Assembly: GCA_947652115.1 (NCBI GenBank)
Contig: OX393563.1
Location: 4,958,776 to 5,022,775 of the forward strand
DNA: 64,000 nt
Direction of reading: 5' to 3'
Source of the DNA: Blastomussa wellsi
Taxonomy: Eukaryota > Cnidaria > Anthozoa > Scleractinia > Plerogyridae
In this document: positions 1 through 14,900 of the stretch, piece by piece
How the letters are laid out: each line of letters starts with the position of its first letter
How positions within the stretch are numbered: the first letter of the stretch is position 1
Notes under the pieces: generated by a model
Told to the model about the DNA's origin: nothing
Seen by the model: only the letters and a program-made list of their open reading frames with translations
The model's database searches: none
Program-made: the position numbers and the translations under genes

Positions 1-841
1 GGGGGAAGAGGAGGGGGCGAAGGAGGGGGCGGAAGAGGGGGCGGAGGAGGGGGCGGAGGAGAAGGTGGAGGAGAGGGCGGAGGGGGTAAAGGGGGCCAAG
101 GGGGTGAAGAAGGTGGAGGGGATGGAGGAGATGGAGGCGGTTGAGGAAATGGGGCAGGTGTAGGAGATGGAATGGAAGGACGAAGTGTTGAAACGGGTGT
201 AACTCGGGGTGGCGGTGGTGGTGACATCGTGACAGGTGGAGTAATTAATGGGCATGGGCGACGAGTTGTTGTAAAGGTAGATACAGTGGTCATTTCAGGG
301 CCGCATGGCGGAAGAGTAACGGCGGGCTTAGTAGTTGAGAAAAGAGGTGGTGGTGGAGGCAAAGAAGGCGGAAGTGGTGATGGTCTTATGATAGGTGGAG
401 TAGTTGGTGAGCACGGGCGAAGGGTTGTTGTGGAAGAAGAGGGAGTGGAGATATGAGGGCCACATGGAGGAAGAGTCAAGGGCGGAGGGGGAGGAGGGGG
501 AGGAGGGGGAGGAGGAAGAATTGGTGGAGGTGGAGGAGGCGGAGGGAGAGGGGGAGGTGGTGGTAGCGGTGGCCGAGGCGGCGGTGGCAGTGAAGGTTCA
601 GTCGGCTTATAGGGTGGAGGTGATGGTACGGGTGACGGTGTTGGTGGATGTGGATGAACGTGAGGATGAGGATGAGGGGTAGGCGGAGGAGGAGGAGGAG
701 GAGGAGGAGGAGGGGGTGGTGGTGGTGGTGGCTTTGTTGGTGGAGGAGGCGGTGGGAGAGGTGGTGGTGAGGGAGGTGCTGTTGGTTTTGGAGAGGTAGT
801 CGCTAATGGCGTCAATGTGGTTGGCTTGGTAGTTGGACGAC
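1..841 (-). repeat. A1 proline-rich exon (coding low complexity)
   Basis: This exon starts at 841 after TTTGTAG and stays open to base 1. It encodes polyproline runs of up to about 16 residues, with a short His-Pro stretch (THPHPHPHVHPHPHPPT) and two copies of a TLPPCGP-type motif. The opposite strand is purine-rich GGA/GGT repeats. It is longer than the equivalent exons of A2 (720 bp), B (330 bp) and C (294 bp). Extended polyproline spacers are typical of nematocyst wall proteins. Confidence 0.75.
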
Positions 842-3800
842 CTACAAATTGCAGATAAAATTCGAAAATATAAGCGTCTTAGCTGATATTTGCAGTCTTC
901 CTTTCGCTAGCTAGTGCCACAACTTTCGAGTGGCTAGCATGCAGTGATTGTTAACTAGTAAATATATTTTATATATAACTTCGCGGAGGAAATATTTTTG
1001 TGTTACGTTTAGACAGTTCCTGCTGAATATCACGCTTGTTGAATAACTAAACAAACATCAACGAAATTAGTGCCTTATTTGGCACTTGTAACTACGCTTA
1101 TTTACACGGTTGTAATATTTAAAAATTCTCTAAAATCTAGCCCTTATCTTTTATTATCTTATTTCCGTCGGAAAGGCTTTCATCAACGCTTTCATGAATT
1201 AATGGCTAATAATAGGTGTGTGTGGGCAAAAGGAGTCCCTTCATAAACCTTTTAAGATTACTTGTAAAAATTAAGTCGATACCCAAAGCTTCTAAGTGTC
1301 TAAACGTTGAGATTTGCGCTTAGGAGTGAACAATGATGACTTGACCAGGTTGCATCTTTACATGGCAAATTTGGTTTTTACACATGCAGTATGGAAAAAG
1401 ATATACACTTACTTGGTTTTGGCTTTGAAGTCACTGTGACATGAATATAATGATGGCAGTGAATACCAGGTACCGCGTACACCATCTTCTTTCCGTCCAA
1501 AAGGATTTCACGTTTTCCATTTGGGTCCTTGGCCCAAAATGTTACAACTTGACCACCAGTTAGTTTTGGCGTGGACTGGTCAAGGTAAAGCTGCTGGACA
1601 TCGCCCAAATTATCCATGACCTAAAAAGTACAATTCAGATAAGGAATAATAACTCTAATATCTCTGCAAGGCTAAGAGACTATCGTTACTGTTTGGTTAC
1701 TGCTTTTCGATGAAATGGAAAAGAAACACGTGACATAAATAAACCCCCAGCAACAAGTCATTCTGGAACTTTTTGGCAGCGTACCAAATGGGCCCAGACA
1801 CTGGGTAGGAGTCGGGTCAGTTCAATCGTCTCGAAACTGAAAAAAGGTGAAATGTTTCTGCTTAACGTTGAAAGCCAATGTAGTGTCATAATCGTTATCA
1901 AGGCTATTGAGAAGTAGTAAATGGGTACGCACCGGTGGTGTGCTTTTTATCGTAATATGGGAACGCTAATCAGCCAAGCCAAGAGACAAAGCCAGATTTT
2001 AACTTAATTGTATCTATAACAAAATTATCGAGTTTGATTGGTTCTGCTCGGGCCTATTTGTCGCGTAATCGGCGCGCGATCACTTGGGAATCCAATTGGA
2101 TACCTGTAACTTGCAACATATGCATGTTTACCCTTTACTCAAGTTTAATCGATTTGAAAGTTCCCATAATTAACAACTGCAGTTGGGCGGGGAGGCTAAA
2201 CTCCTCAAAGATAAAAATTTCTCTTTTTAAGTTACCAAAGCAATATCAAAAGCCAAATTACATTTTCAAGACCCAACAGGATTTGTGAGCTTACCTCAGA
2301 AAGAACATCCTGGTCGTTTCTTCGTCGTCCTCTCTTAGATGGGCGTTTTGTCAAACCTACAACCTGACCACCACTGCCAATAACGTAATGAAGATGTAAC
2401 CTAGGTCCTGCGAATAAATAACCTTCTGGTTTGAGGCTGGAGAAGAGAATAACAGGTACACCAGCATTGTTCCAAAAGGTAAAGTTGAGACAGGGTCCTG
2501 AATGGAGAGAAAAAACGAATAAAGCTGTGTAATATAATTTTATTCTGACGTAAAGCATATGAAATAATTTATATTTGGACTGCGGATGTAGACGAAAGTG
2601 AGAAATGATCATCGTAGTGAATTTCCAATTTAAACAATTAGAATAAAGAAGCCTGAAAAAATTCACGGCTTCACCGGGATTCGAAGCCGTGACCTCCGCG
2701 ATACCGGTGCGATGCTCTACCAACTGAGCTATGAAGTTCATGATCATCGCAGTGAAACTGGAAATTCACTGCGACGATCACTTCTCCCTTTGATAATTGT
2801 AACCTCTTAGTTTGCTAGTCATCCGTTATATAGCGTAGCAACATCGCTGAGATAATTATGAAGAATAGAAATTACCCTTGACTTGAATTGAACCACGTAT
2901 TAATTCGTATTCGTATGCAGTTAGCTTATGTCAAGCGATTCTTTAAAGACAGAAATGAGTTCGAATTACGGAATGCACATCACTCGGCAGCGGTTTGTTT
3001 ACGGCGTTATTTCTTCTTGAAGAGCGGCCGCTACAGCAAAATAGGAATTTTTGTCTCCATTTTACCTTCAGGCTTATGAGGCGTTGATGCTGTCGTGGGA
3101 CGAGTGGTTGGTGTTGTCTTGAGTGTTTGCAATGGAGTTGTCATTGTTGTTTCAGGAATTCCTGGAGGCGTGGACGGGTAGAAAGTACCAAAGCAGTTCA
3201 TCCGGGGATCTTCCTTTGGAGATAGAGGTTTTAAGGTGAACGCACAACGCTCCAGCCAACCAGTGTTAGCCATATTGTAGTCCGTTACCACCTCTACTCG
3301 GTGATAGTTTCTACGTACACTTCTGCAAATGAACCAGCCTTTTCGCATGAGGCTAAATTGAAATGCTCCTGGCAGGGAAAACACCTGAAGAAAGGCGGCA
3401 CTTGCATCTACATCTGGTAAGTAAACAAAACGGAATGTTGTTGGAAAGATGTGAAATCATGTCGGAGTCGGTAGGGTCGCTGGAAGGATTAGTCACGTTA
3501 ATCCGTCCGGTATTGTTTTCCATATGATTATGATGGTGGTACGATAGATAATAATACTTAGAAATAGAAACGCAACGTCTTCTGCCTTCTTCTAAGAACC
3601 TTTTGCTCTTATTGTAGCAAATGAGCGCTCGTCCCCAGTCGGTTACGCTATACGCTCCGCGCTCATAGCGCATTGTCCATATCAAAAGTGCAAAGTGGCA
3701 GAGGGGAAGCTGCAATCCGCTTTTGGGCCCGAAACGGGATAAAGAATATCACTCGCCCGGTGACAAAACAACATGCGTGCGAAAATGTCTGTTTTAATCA

Positions 3801-6800
3801 GAGGCCAAGCTGTAGTCTTGAACTTACCAAATTTCATGTCTCCTTTCTTCCCCAAGACAAATTTGTAGTTCTTTTGCCGAATATAGTAACCAGGTGCACA
3901 CATCGACTCAAAAGATAAGGTTGGATGCTCCCCGGTACCGTTGGAAAATCCTGGAATCTTTAATGAAAAGGCCTAAGATAAAATTGTTGGCGTAAAGAAA
4001 CAAAGATTAGCTTGAAATAGAAAAAAAAAACTATTTGTTTATCTGTTGATTATTAGCTGGGATCGTGATCTCGTTGATAGCAAAGGCGGAGAAAGTGATC
4101 CAGTAGCATAACGTCTAATCGCTAAATTATTTTCAGTTATTGCATTTTTGCTAATTAATCGGAGATTGAAAGGAAGCCTGCTTACAGCGCCTGTCAACAA
4201 CATGAAGAGCAAACTAACGATAACGATCACTGTCACAGGGGTTTTGCTGTTTTCAGCTTCATTCATTGGTAAAATCATTACCTGGCACCTGTACTTGTGC
4301 CCAAAATGCTCCTAATAGTGATGGACTAACAGGAAGATATCAAACGAATTGTGGCTGAGAGAGCAAACCATAGTGAATTGCCTGGCGATATTTTCAAGGA
4401 GTGGCTCTAGAACTTGAAAACACTTGCTATTATTTTATCAAGTTTCACTCCTTTTCCATCCTTGCCATCCTAAGTGAGAGGCGGCAATAAACAGTTTCAG
4501 TGTAGGGATATAGCCCAAGGCAACAAAACTACGCCATTGTTTTTGCTTTTCCATTGTTAATTGATGCAAGAACATATTTCAGCATTTCAAAATGACACCA
4601 AAATGCCTTGACAGTGTCCCTTTAATTACGACGACAATCAATAAACCATGAAAAGAGAAACTATGCAAAAGGATCAAAATCTACCAATCAGAAATCAGTG
4701 AACTTTTGTCAGTCCTGACAACAGCGAAATACGCAAAAGTTAATTTCCTCCCCACTGATTCGGTCTTACCCTTATCCAGGTGAATGTGAGACGCAACGGC
4801 TCTGGGCGACTCAAACACCAAATAAAACCGGAACCAGGAATTCTTGGTTTCACTTAGTTGTTCGCATGCGTCGTAGGTTTGGGATGAAATGTACAAGGTT
4901 TCAACAGCCAATCAGGTTGAGTTTTTTCATGTTAGCGGGCTTTCAGTCAAGCCCAGAGGCCTTTATTCTTGGCTCGGACCGAGGAGGTCGCGGCCTCGGG
5001 GACAGGATTGCGAAACAGTTTACTGAGCACAGCTCGCGTTATTAAGCATGACTTGTTTTACCCACGAGCGACAAAAATTCAACTTCTCCGGTTTACTGCT
5101 GAGCGTTTGTACGCGGAAATAAGTCGGTTTATGCTTGTCAGCGAGTGATTTTTTTCCTTTTTTCTGAGAGATTTATTTAGGATTTAGATAAAAAGGTTGC
5201 AAAATTAAAGATAAGCTCGCTCTTGACGTTTGCCGTATAACGTTATTCTTAATCTCTCTATTGATAGTAGTTCAAATAATAAGGAAAAACATCAGTTATG
5301 AAAAACCTGACAAGTTTGAGCCAGCTCAAGTCTCCCGTTGGTGATTCGCCAGCAAAGATTTGATAGGGGGTTTTGCTTAGCTGGAACATCGACAGAGTAG
5401 ATGGCGTACAGAGCTGTATTTACAACTGTAGTGGAAAGAAAACATATGTGTTCAAGAGAGTAGGAAACTGGTTAAAGCAGCTACGTTAAAATCCCCGATT
5501 CCCGCTATGAGACCTGCACGCAGGGAACCATTATGGTAGCTGCATTCATCACCTGCTCGACATCATCGAGACCGCGCGTGAAGCTGTATGATTCTCTGTA
5601 CGTCGGTGTTTCTCATAGAGCGAATCGGCCATTAGGCTTATTCTTTTTCATGTTTTCATTTTTAATCCATCTCAATATATTCCATCCTTAACCATCCTAT
5701 TTCCTTTTTGGTTTAGTATCACTGCTTTGTATGACTCCAGTATAATCTTTAACAGCCATACACCTTCTTGTACCCTGGGGGGGGGGGGGGGGGGAGTGGG
5801 GAGAGGCGGCAATCTCCACCTAAATTATTGGAGACCTTTTGTTCATTTAGAAGCAAGCGTTTAAACCAGAAAATACAGTTTTCTATAGTACTTAAAAAGT
5901 TTCTACGCCCGAGGTGTGGCCCTCCTCGTCATCCCTCCTAAGTGATGAAATAAACCCATGAATTTCCCTGCTCTCTTTATTGCAATTGCATCATGTGTTA
6001 AACGGGCTGAATTATCAGAACTTGAAGCCTATTCTACTCAGTAACTGATCTCGCCGCGTTTCCTATTTATACAAAAGAAATTCATTCGTGGTGGTACAGA
6101 TAAATGTACCTTTCTACTTACTTACAGTGGCGAATCCTCGGGGGTCCAAAAAATTTCTTTGTCTCGAAAATACACGAACATCGTAGCCAGCAGGAGCAGA
6201 TACGTAGTGGCGTATTATGTTGGGGTAAATTTGGCCAGAATAAGTGATTCCACTGACACCCGTGGCTCCCGCCGATGCTCCTGAAACCCCTACTTGGACA
6301 ACTGAAATGCTTGCATTCGCTTCACTTCCTTGTCCTACCTGGCCCGTTAAACTTGTTTGGCCTGTTAGACCTGCTTGACCACCCACTCCGGTGGAACCTG
6401 TTATTGCTCCAGCTTGGGAGATTGCTCCTTGTTGCCCCGGAATAACACTGCCGTTTGCTGTGTAAATGTTAAAAATCTGAAAGTCGAGGAAAATTGTTAG
6501 GGCAGATTATTGAAACACAGTTTAGAACGCAGTTAAGTAATTCTTGTTCTCAAATCATTAATTATTTATGAGCCCAACAACCAATCAGTGATTAGGTCAG
6601 GTGGATGACTCTTGATACCCAGTGAAACACCAGGTTTTGATCTGAGGTCAAACAGTTGCATTTTAATGATATTTTTAAATATATATATTTTTTTGATTTT
6701 GAGATGCTTTGCATTTGATTCATCTCATTTACATAAGAACAAGATCAAGGTTTGTTACTGTATTTTCACAAGTTTTAACCCAGTGTAACTAATTTCTATT

Positions 6801-9329
6801 TGTTCTTCTCTAGGATGAGGCGATGGGTTCCTCACTTAGGAACAAAAGACGAGGTAATAAATATAATAATATTAAATTTGTTATTCTACATTTTTATATT
6901 TTTTTATACATTTTTATATCCAGCACATTTGACTACATAGGTTTACATCAAGAAAGATTGATCAGAACTAGCGTGTAGTTTGTTAGTGTAAAATATAGTA
7001 GTTCATGAAAAGGAGCGTATAGTTAAATTTATTTGTCGCATTTTTTTCCATGTGGTTCGGAAGTGACACCGAATAATAATACAGTAATACAATTCGTGAA
7101 TTGGAAATAATGACAACAACATTTTCCAAAATACGGATAGAGTTGGATGCAATGAACTATTCCATAAATGGTCTTCGGTCAGGGTTATTTCTCTCCCGAC
7201 GTTCTCCGCTTCCATGAGAAATTTCCTACGCCAAAAATTACTACACACATAACTATTTTTTTAATACTCGAGTAGAGGGCTTCGCAACCTTGTATAGCGC
7301 TAGCTCGCAAATTTGCGCTTTCGTTTAGAAAATGTTAGGCGGGGAGTCATCAGTGGACCATTACCAATACCGGGCTTCCCAGGCCCCTCCCCAAGATCTG
7401 CCACTGTGTATGCAACGGAAATTGTAGTTAAAAACCGGCTGGGTGGAGTACTAGGCTTAATACAACGAAACTGTATGATTTGCGTTAGCCTGCGGAATCA
7501 GCAGGCTCGAAATTGTGAATACACGAGCCCGTGTATTCTTAAACGAAAGTCTGCTGGTAAGATAGATCTAGAATTCCAAAAAGCGGGTCTACAAAATATA
7601 TATACCCTGACTTTTTGAGACGTGAATTAATAAAATGTAGGATTTATCACTGACACACTACCGGCTTGTTGAATGAACCAATTTTGGCCAAGGCCTCCTT
7701 CAGTGTTTTGGTGGCCACCTCAGTTGCAGCCTCCGTTGCCGCGATGACACCAGCTTCCGCTCCAGCTTTTTCTCCCGCCTCAGCTCCTGCCCTTGCACCT
7801 GCTGTTGCTCCACTTTTTAAGGCTTCGTTCGCGCCGATGGAGGCTCCGGCCTTCGCTCCTGCTTTGGCCGCTATCGTTACCAGAAAAGAATGAGATTCTT
7901 TTATCTCTGAAGAGAAATGAATAAATATGGAATTGAAGCAACCATTGAATTGTAATTACATTATGCAAGAGAGGATAAATGGTAAGAGAGGCAATCCCCG
8001 ATATGGAGCCTATTCCTTAGGTAATCCGTCTCAAGTTATTTTTAGAACGCACTCATTCTCGCGCGTATAATATTACCACGCGCTTCTCGGAAACACATAA
8101 ATTTCTTAATCCAGGCGTGGGAAAGAGCAGCTTTTTTGTCGGTAGGCGGAATTCTTTCGTAAAACACTTCGCGAATGACTTCCACAAATTCATCAATAAA
8201 ATGATGTTCAAGGCGTATTCCTTTAATGCCGCTCTTGATGAATGAAACGCTATATTTGCCGCTATATATTTTTTTTATCTGAGTACTTAGTTCTTCTCTT
8301 TTCCCTTCCAAGCTTTCGTACAATTCCTCGACTTCATCTTCCATGATAAGCTTTGCATTTTTCGACACCTTTCCCTTCTTTGGATAGAAGTTGAGGCTTT
8401 CTGTTTTTCTTTGACGAAGTAGCTTTCTTCTTGCGTTTATCACTAATTTTTCCTGTGCAACTTTCAGATCAGGAGCTTACATGTGGATCGATGTCATTCT
8501 CCAGATCGCTGGCCACTTCTTCCTCCTTGTTTGAACACTCGCTGTCTTCCCTCGAACTTTCATTTGAATCTTCGACTGTAATACTTAGCCCAGCACCTAA
8601 TTCTACTATAAACCAGGACATACGACTCTTTTTACATCGTTGATTTCCGGTGTCACTTGATGTAGAAACTTTCTTGTAATCGTTTCTTTCTACAAAAAAT
8701 TTCTCCAGGCCTTCCGCCATTTTATTTTAGGTCGTCTCGCACAATGCGCTTTGCGTGGATGATATACATGGGCTATCTACGCCATTAAAGTTGTGCCATA
8801 TGATTGCCTATTTACTGATCCCTTTGGGATAGGGGTGACCAAAAAATAACTTGAGACGGATTACCTTAAAGGGGCAGTCTCACGCTACTTTTAGTAACAC
8901 ATCGAAAATCCAAGGAACGCATTTCGGTTAATAGAAGCTGCATGATAATGATAAAATATCCTTTGAAAGACTATCGTAATCAATGGATAGAAACTGTTTA
9001 TAGATGAATTCCGGGCGGATGGTCAAGATCGAGATTGATGCCAACTTGTAAACGTCGGACCGACGTTTTCAAGTTCTCCCATTGCATCTCATATGAAATC
9101 AGTACTAGCATATTTTCCTCGTCCTTCTGTTCTGAATTCACTTGATGTTATAAAATTAGTGATTTAGAAACGATTTGAGTATTGACGAGGTGTTAGAAGT
9201 TTAAATTTAGGCAATTCTGACCAAAAATCGTGATAAACTCCGTGAGACTTTCCCTCTAAGAATAGGGCCCATATAAGGGATTAACTCTCTTACCCTTTAT
9301 CCTCTCTTGGATTATGTCTTCATCATCAT

Positions 9330-9380
<51 letters not shown>

Positions 9381-11893
9381 ATTATGACTTTCTTGACTTT
9401 GAGTGGACTCAGTCCAAGAGCTAATCCTAAAGAAATTTCTAATCTAATCAAAAGTTATCACTAATTGAAGTTTCAATTTACCATCATTTTGTTGCTAAAA
9501 ATGGCTCAAAATGGCGCAAAATTCAAACTTCCGTAAATAACGTAATTTGTTTGGATTGCCGTATTTCAGGATACTTGTGACATTCCGTTTCAGAAAATTC
9601 CATCAAATGTTGAAAACTGTGTAGAAAAAATTAGTCGCCAAATTTGTGACGTCACTTTCCCACGAAAAATAATCGAAATTCGAAAACCAAAAAACATACG
9701 ATTTTCAGAATGGCGAGTTCTACATTTCAGGTTGCCCGCATGAAAAGAAAAACGGACAATTTAGAAACTTGTCGCCAAAAACGAAAGGCTGAGATGGTCT
9801 ATAAGTCCTTAAACGGCCTTGCACCAAATTATTTCTCCTCGAAATTCATTCAGAGGAGTGATGTGAATACTTCTTACAATTTGTGTGATTTCGATAATAA
9901 GCTGGCTATTCCCTTGCCACGTACTAACTATTACAAAAATAGCTTTGCCTATACTGGTGCAGTTCTCTGGAACAGTCTACCCTCAGTTGCTAGGCAAGCA
10001 ACATTTTTGACTAATTTCCGACGATTGCTAATTAATTCCGACACGGCATTCATGTAAAACAGGTTTTAATTCAGTTTACTTTCTTGAATAGTTAGTCATA
10101 TTTTAAATTATAGAAGATTAATCTTTCTACGTATAGTTTTTCGTAATAAGTTGTAGCTTTTACATTATTGCCTGATGTATTTTACCGTGTTTAAATGAAG
10201 ATGATGATGATGATTTTCAGTTTGACAGACCGTTTCTTTTTCGTTTAGCGTGGTTTTACGCAGTGCAAATTGCAAAATAGCCAAAAAATACAATCTAGGT
10301 ACCCTATTTAAGGATCACACCGTGAAGAATGCCAAAAGAAGCAAAAATGATACCCTATTTACAAGAACTTCGAAAAACCATACCCTATCCCGCGGCACAT
10401 ACCTATATAGTCCATATATGGGAGTAGCCCTCCCTCCCCGGGGGGCGCGAGTCCTAGCTCACAAACCAGTCCGTTTTGTTTCATTACCTCAGTGATAATT
10501 GTATTGTATTGCCTTTACGGGCCTGATAATTATCGGGACGTCCGAGATACGGGCCCCTCCAGATCCTCTATCAAGTGTCTACGAGAGAAGTTAATTTGAT
10601 AGGGCCATTCTCACTTCATTTGCTTGCATTGCATAAATCCAGGGGTACTCCCTTATATGGACTATACGGTGACGTGCCGCTGGATAGCGTATGGTTTTTG
10701 ACCCCTCAGTCCTGAACAGGGTATATAATTCAGGCGAGCCTGTCCAAAGCAGGGTATGGATACTAAGGAGTCGCCCTAGACAGTCCTAAGCATATCCGAA
10801 ATCAGAAATGTTCATCAGTATTTATTTAGCCGGTCATCAGTCAACATTAGATCATTTTCAGGACTAGATATTAGCGCTATAGTATAAAAGAAAAACATTT
10901 TCCTTGGTCCTAACCAGGGTATGTGTTTGAGGTTATTTTAGTCCTAAACAGGGTCAGGGTTTCGGACCTCCAGCGGCACCCCTATACCCAAGCACGGGTC
11001 AACTACCCCCTCCCCCCGGCATAAAGCATAATTTTTACTAGCAAACCTTGAGTCTTTGGTGGCGCCGTTGTCGACAAAAACTGGGAAGGTATTGGTTTGT
11101 AGGTCTTCTTATCAGGCGTTTGGACTGCGACAGCAAAGGTATCGTTGCCATACTGTTGCTTGTGTAGTCCTTCAATGTAGTAATAGGCGCCTTTTATCAA
11201 ATTTACAGTTTGAGACATTTGTTCAGGATATCTGAAAAAAAGTTCCCTCTTCTGTTAAGTCAGTTAAAGAGGCATTTTCACGTAATTGTAGCATCAGAAA
11301 GCTCCATTCGGCTATGAATGAATGGAAACCTAACAATAATAGTCCAGTTTTGTTGCCAAAGACTATAGTGCTACTAACACTGAAACTATTAACTCTTGAA
11401 AGCTGTTACGGATAACGAGTATGGAAATGGATTGTCAATCAATCTATGTAATAAAAAGAGAACGGTTTATTTACCATCTGATTGTTCGTGGCACTGTTAC
11501 AGTAACATGTCAAAGGCAACAAATTTTCAAAACACACACTAACTTGTTTCGTCCAAAAATTAATATACATTGTGTACAGCTGTCTTAATTCTTACTTTTG
11601 GAACTGCATCGGTAGAGACTCGTGGTCCTTACGCACTCTGCATATCATAATCTTATCATCCGGGTTATCTGTCGTACTTAAATAGAATTGGCCATCATTG
11701 TCACTTGCTAAAAAAATAAAAATTATACATATTATTATACAGGAATTGTCAGATGCTCATAAAATGACGCACTATAATATACACACGACGCACAATTCCT
11801 TGATTCGCTCCGACGAAGGGCTAACGCTCGAAACGTCAGCTCTCCAATTGACATTATCAACCCAGTTGATAAAACCAAATTATATTGTTGTAC

Positions 11894-11931
<38 letters not shown>

Positions 11932-14900
11932 ACCCCCTCTAAGTACAGTAACCTTTAACTGACTGACTAAACGACTTACGGACTGACTGAATGACTTACT
12001 AGTTGACTGACTGGCTGACACTCACTCCGTTAGGACTGAGTATCTGGCTCTGATTGATTGATTGATTGATTAAAAAAGGAAAAATAAATAAGAAATGACA
12101 CATTCAATGAGTGCAATATTTTAAATTCTTTAATTATCGTTATTAATTTATATTTTATTTTATTTAATAATTGTGGTAGGATGGAAACTGAGAACCCGAA
12201 GAGTATCTCTCAGAGAGCCGGTCCCGGGATTCGAGTCGCGCTAGCGCTGCCACACTGGCTGCCCCCAGGGGGGGGGGGGGATGGACGAGCGCGTCCTCTC
12301 CTCGTCATCCGTCTTAGGTGATGCAATATGCAAGAATTCCCTTTCTTTCCTTCATAGCAATTGCATCGTTTGTAAAAAAAGGCTGAATTATATTGATACC
12401 TATATAGAAGACGTGTGGTCCAGTCTGTTGAGGCACAAAGTAACCTGTGATTCGGGATCCATAATTGTTTCCCCACCTATCTGGCTCGCTAAATGTTGGA
12501 TTGACATTTACGTATGTTGGAAGTGAAGGAAAGCGGGGATCTTCTAAGAGTTTTTTAACCAGATAGCCGTCGATGTTATCCCATCTTTCCAGGATAACTC
12601 CTGGTTTCCGCTCCCATTTAACTGGACCTGAGGATTAAGACATAATTCATACAAAGTAATCCTCACTTTAAAACTAAAACTTCTTACTTACTGATAAAGA
12701 AGTTACAAAATGAGATGTTTTGGTGTGGAAGGTGCGTGTGTTCATTATTAGAATTGGATGCCACGCTTTCAAAGATTTCGTAACGAGGTTCATTGAGTTA
12801 TATTACCCAACATCCTCGTCCCCAGAGCCCGCGATCCATTTGGACTACGCCAAAGATCGAGATCTTTGGCCGCCTTTGAAATTAACACCGGAAGTCCGCG
12901 ATTAACGGACTCATTGTCAAATCTAACAAATCTGATTGGCTGAAAATCCAAGAACGAGTGCTCTGCATATTCTCAAAAATTGGGAGCGGCAGAATTCAGT
13001 ACGACTTTCAACAATTACGACAGTATATGCACAATTGTGACTCAAATTTCAATCCAGGTACCTTCCGGGAGACCCCACACGTCGGGTAGCCTCTACCCCA
13101 CTGGAACCTCCATTTTCATTGGTCCTCTGTAAGCACTACGTCTATTGTTTTCCAGGGCTAGCATAGAGGCATTGTTGTAAGGCGTTATCTATTGTTTTTA
13201 GAACCAATGGCATGTGTCGTTCCGAGTGTTAGGTGGTGTCCCTCATTCTGTTGCTAACCAGTCGAAAAGGACATTAAACTATCGGTACGAGATTTACGTG
13301 AGATGTGATAAGTTAAAGCATTGAAAGCACTAAGATCGGAAAAGTCGTACTCACACTCAATCTCGTTGTCGTACTCCGATTTGAAGGTCGGCCCTTTATT
13401 ATCCGATAACATTGTGCGAACATGAGTTCAGTAGGGGAAATTAAATAATTACATACCACGTGGCTCAGTTGGTTGTCCTTTTACAATTTCATCTCTTGTG
13501 GTGTAAAGAGTTTTCCCGTCCTTTTCCACTGAAAAGGTTTAGAATGGGTTGAGCAGCAGAAGAAAGATTCCAAAACATGATGTTACACGAGACTATTTTT
13601 AACGATTTTAAGAGAAATTTTTTTACACGGCACGATTCAGTTTAACGCAGAATTATTGCAGGCTTTTGATTGACGGTAAAAAGCCTGCAATGTATATGGT
13701 TCCATAACAGAATATAGTGTTAAAAATCTGCAGCGACCTTTCAACGTTTCGTTTCACAGTACTGATTTTTAACGCAACAATGTTGGGAAAAACCATTTTT
13801 TTATTCTCCCTCGAGCTCCCTATGGATGAGTACCTCCGTAACAGAGCCAGTTGGAATCTTGTTCATTTCTAAGGTGCCCAAAAATTTTTGAGGGAGGGTA
13901 CGGGAGAGGGGAGGGGGGGGGGGGGTGGTCGGTTTAAAGAGGGAACCTTTCGTTAGTGTCGTCGTCGTAACGGTTGAACAAGAATTAAGAACCTAAAAGC
14001 TACTGTGTATTGTCAGTATGGGGTCTGTATCATGGTTTATCCCATGCCTTGAGGAATACAGCCAATCAGGAGCGCAGAAAAACGTTGCATATTTAACAAT
14101 TATTCCACGAGCGCGCGTTGGATATGAGTTGGCTATAACCATCTCATATCCAACACGCGCGAGTGGAATAATTGTTTTATTAAAAAACGCCCAAACTATA
14201 TTGCTCAAAAATTGCGAAAAATGCATTCTTTTACGCGTACACCTACCATATTGGTAGGTCAATGGTATATGAGCTCATATACCATTGCCTCTAAACCAAT
14301 CAAAACTCGGGAAATGCATCATACCATAGCTAATAATCTGCGATATTCCACGAGAATACGAAGTATTCCACAAAAGTTTCCGGGCGTTCATCACGGCTTC
14401 AGGTTTTTCCGTCGAAAGCCGGCCGCACAGCGTGAATATTCCACTCGTGAATTTATTTTTCTTTGTATACACACTCGCCTAAAAACTCGTGTCCATACTG
14501 AAAAATCAAGTCACTCATGGGATATTTCACGGTATGCCACTGGAAACTATTGCATAACTAGTATGTCACGTCCAGTTACACTGCCATGCAGAAATAGCTG
14601 ACAAACAAACCGAATTGATTGTCCATGTGATGAAGCTCAGGGGCGGATCCAGGATTTTTCTCAGGAGGGGGTGCACCAATAAGGAATGACGTAAATGATG
14701 GGTGACGTAAGCAGAATACTGGCTGTATCAGAATAGATATGTCCAGGATTTACCACTAATGAGATGCAAGCTCTTTATGATTAGCGGCACAAAGTGTCCT
14801 CATTAATAAAGATTCACTGAAACAGATATAATGCTGCCAAACATTAAGAAATATGAAAATAGAAAATAATCTAGTGTCAAATATGAAGTAGTAATTGAAC

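Larger units (their letters stand above)
11047..12627 (-). other. A1 PA14-like domain (three exons)
   Basis: Exons 12627-12400, 11707-11596 and 11231-11047. Key signatures in order: ILERWDNIDG; NNYGSRITGYFVPQQTG followed by the strand PHVFYI; then a S/T-D-N strand (FYLSTTDNPDDK); then a YYYIEGLHKQQYG segment and VAVQTPD. The pattern of a G-S-R/Y-F-x-P-x-x-G strand, an x-L-x-L-S strand and a YYIE strand is typical of PA14 beta-sandwich domains, which bind glycans or mediate adhesion. The middle exon boundary is phase 2, the outer ones phase 1. Confidence 0.7.

Noticed and set aside
172..682. Plus-strand Gly/Val/Glu-rich open frames
   Set aside because: Antisense of the A1 proline-rich exon; long frames arise from the GGN repeat.
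2668..2739. tRNA gene on the minus strand
   Set aside because: It has A- and B-box like sequence but imperfect stems and C at position 33, and a repeat tail; it fits a tRNA-derived SINE.
7313..7618. 101-codon plus-strand open frame
   Set aside because: No domain, low-complexity and palindrome-like repeat sequence (CCTGCGGAATCAGCAGG); lies in an A1 intron.
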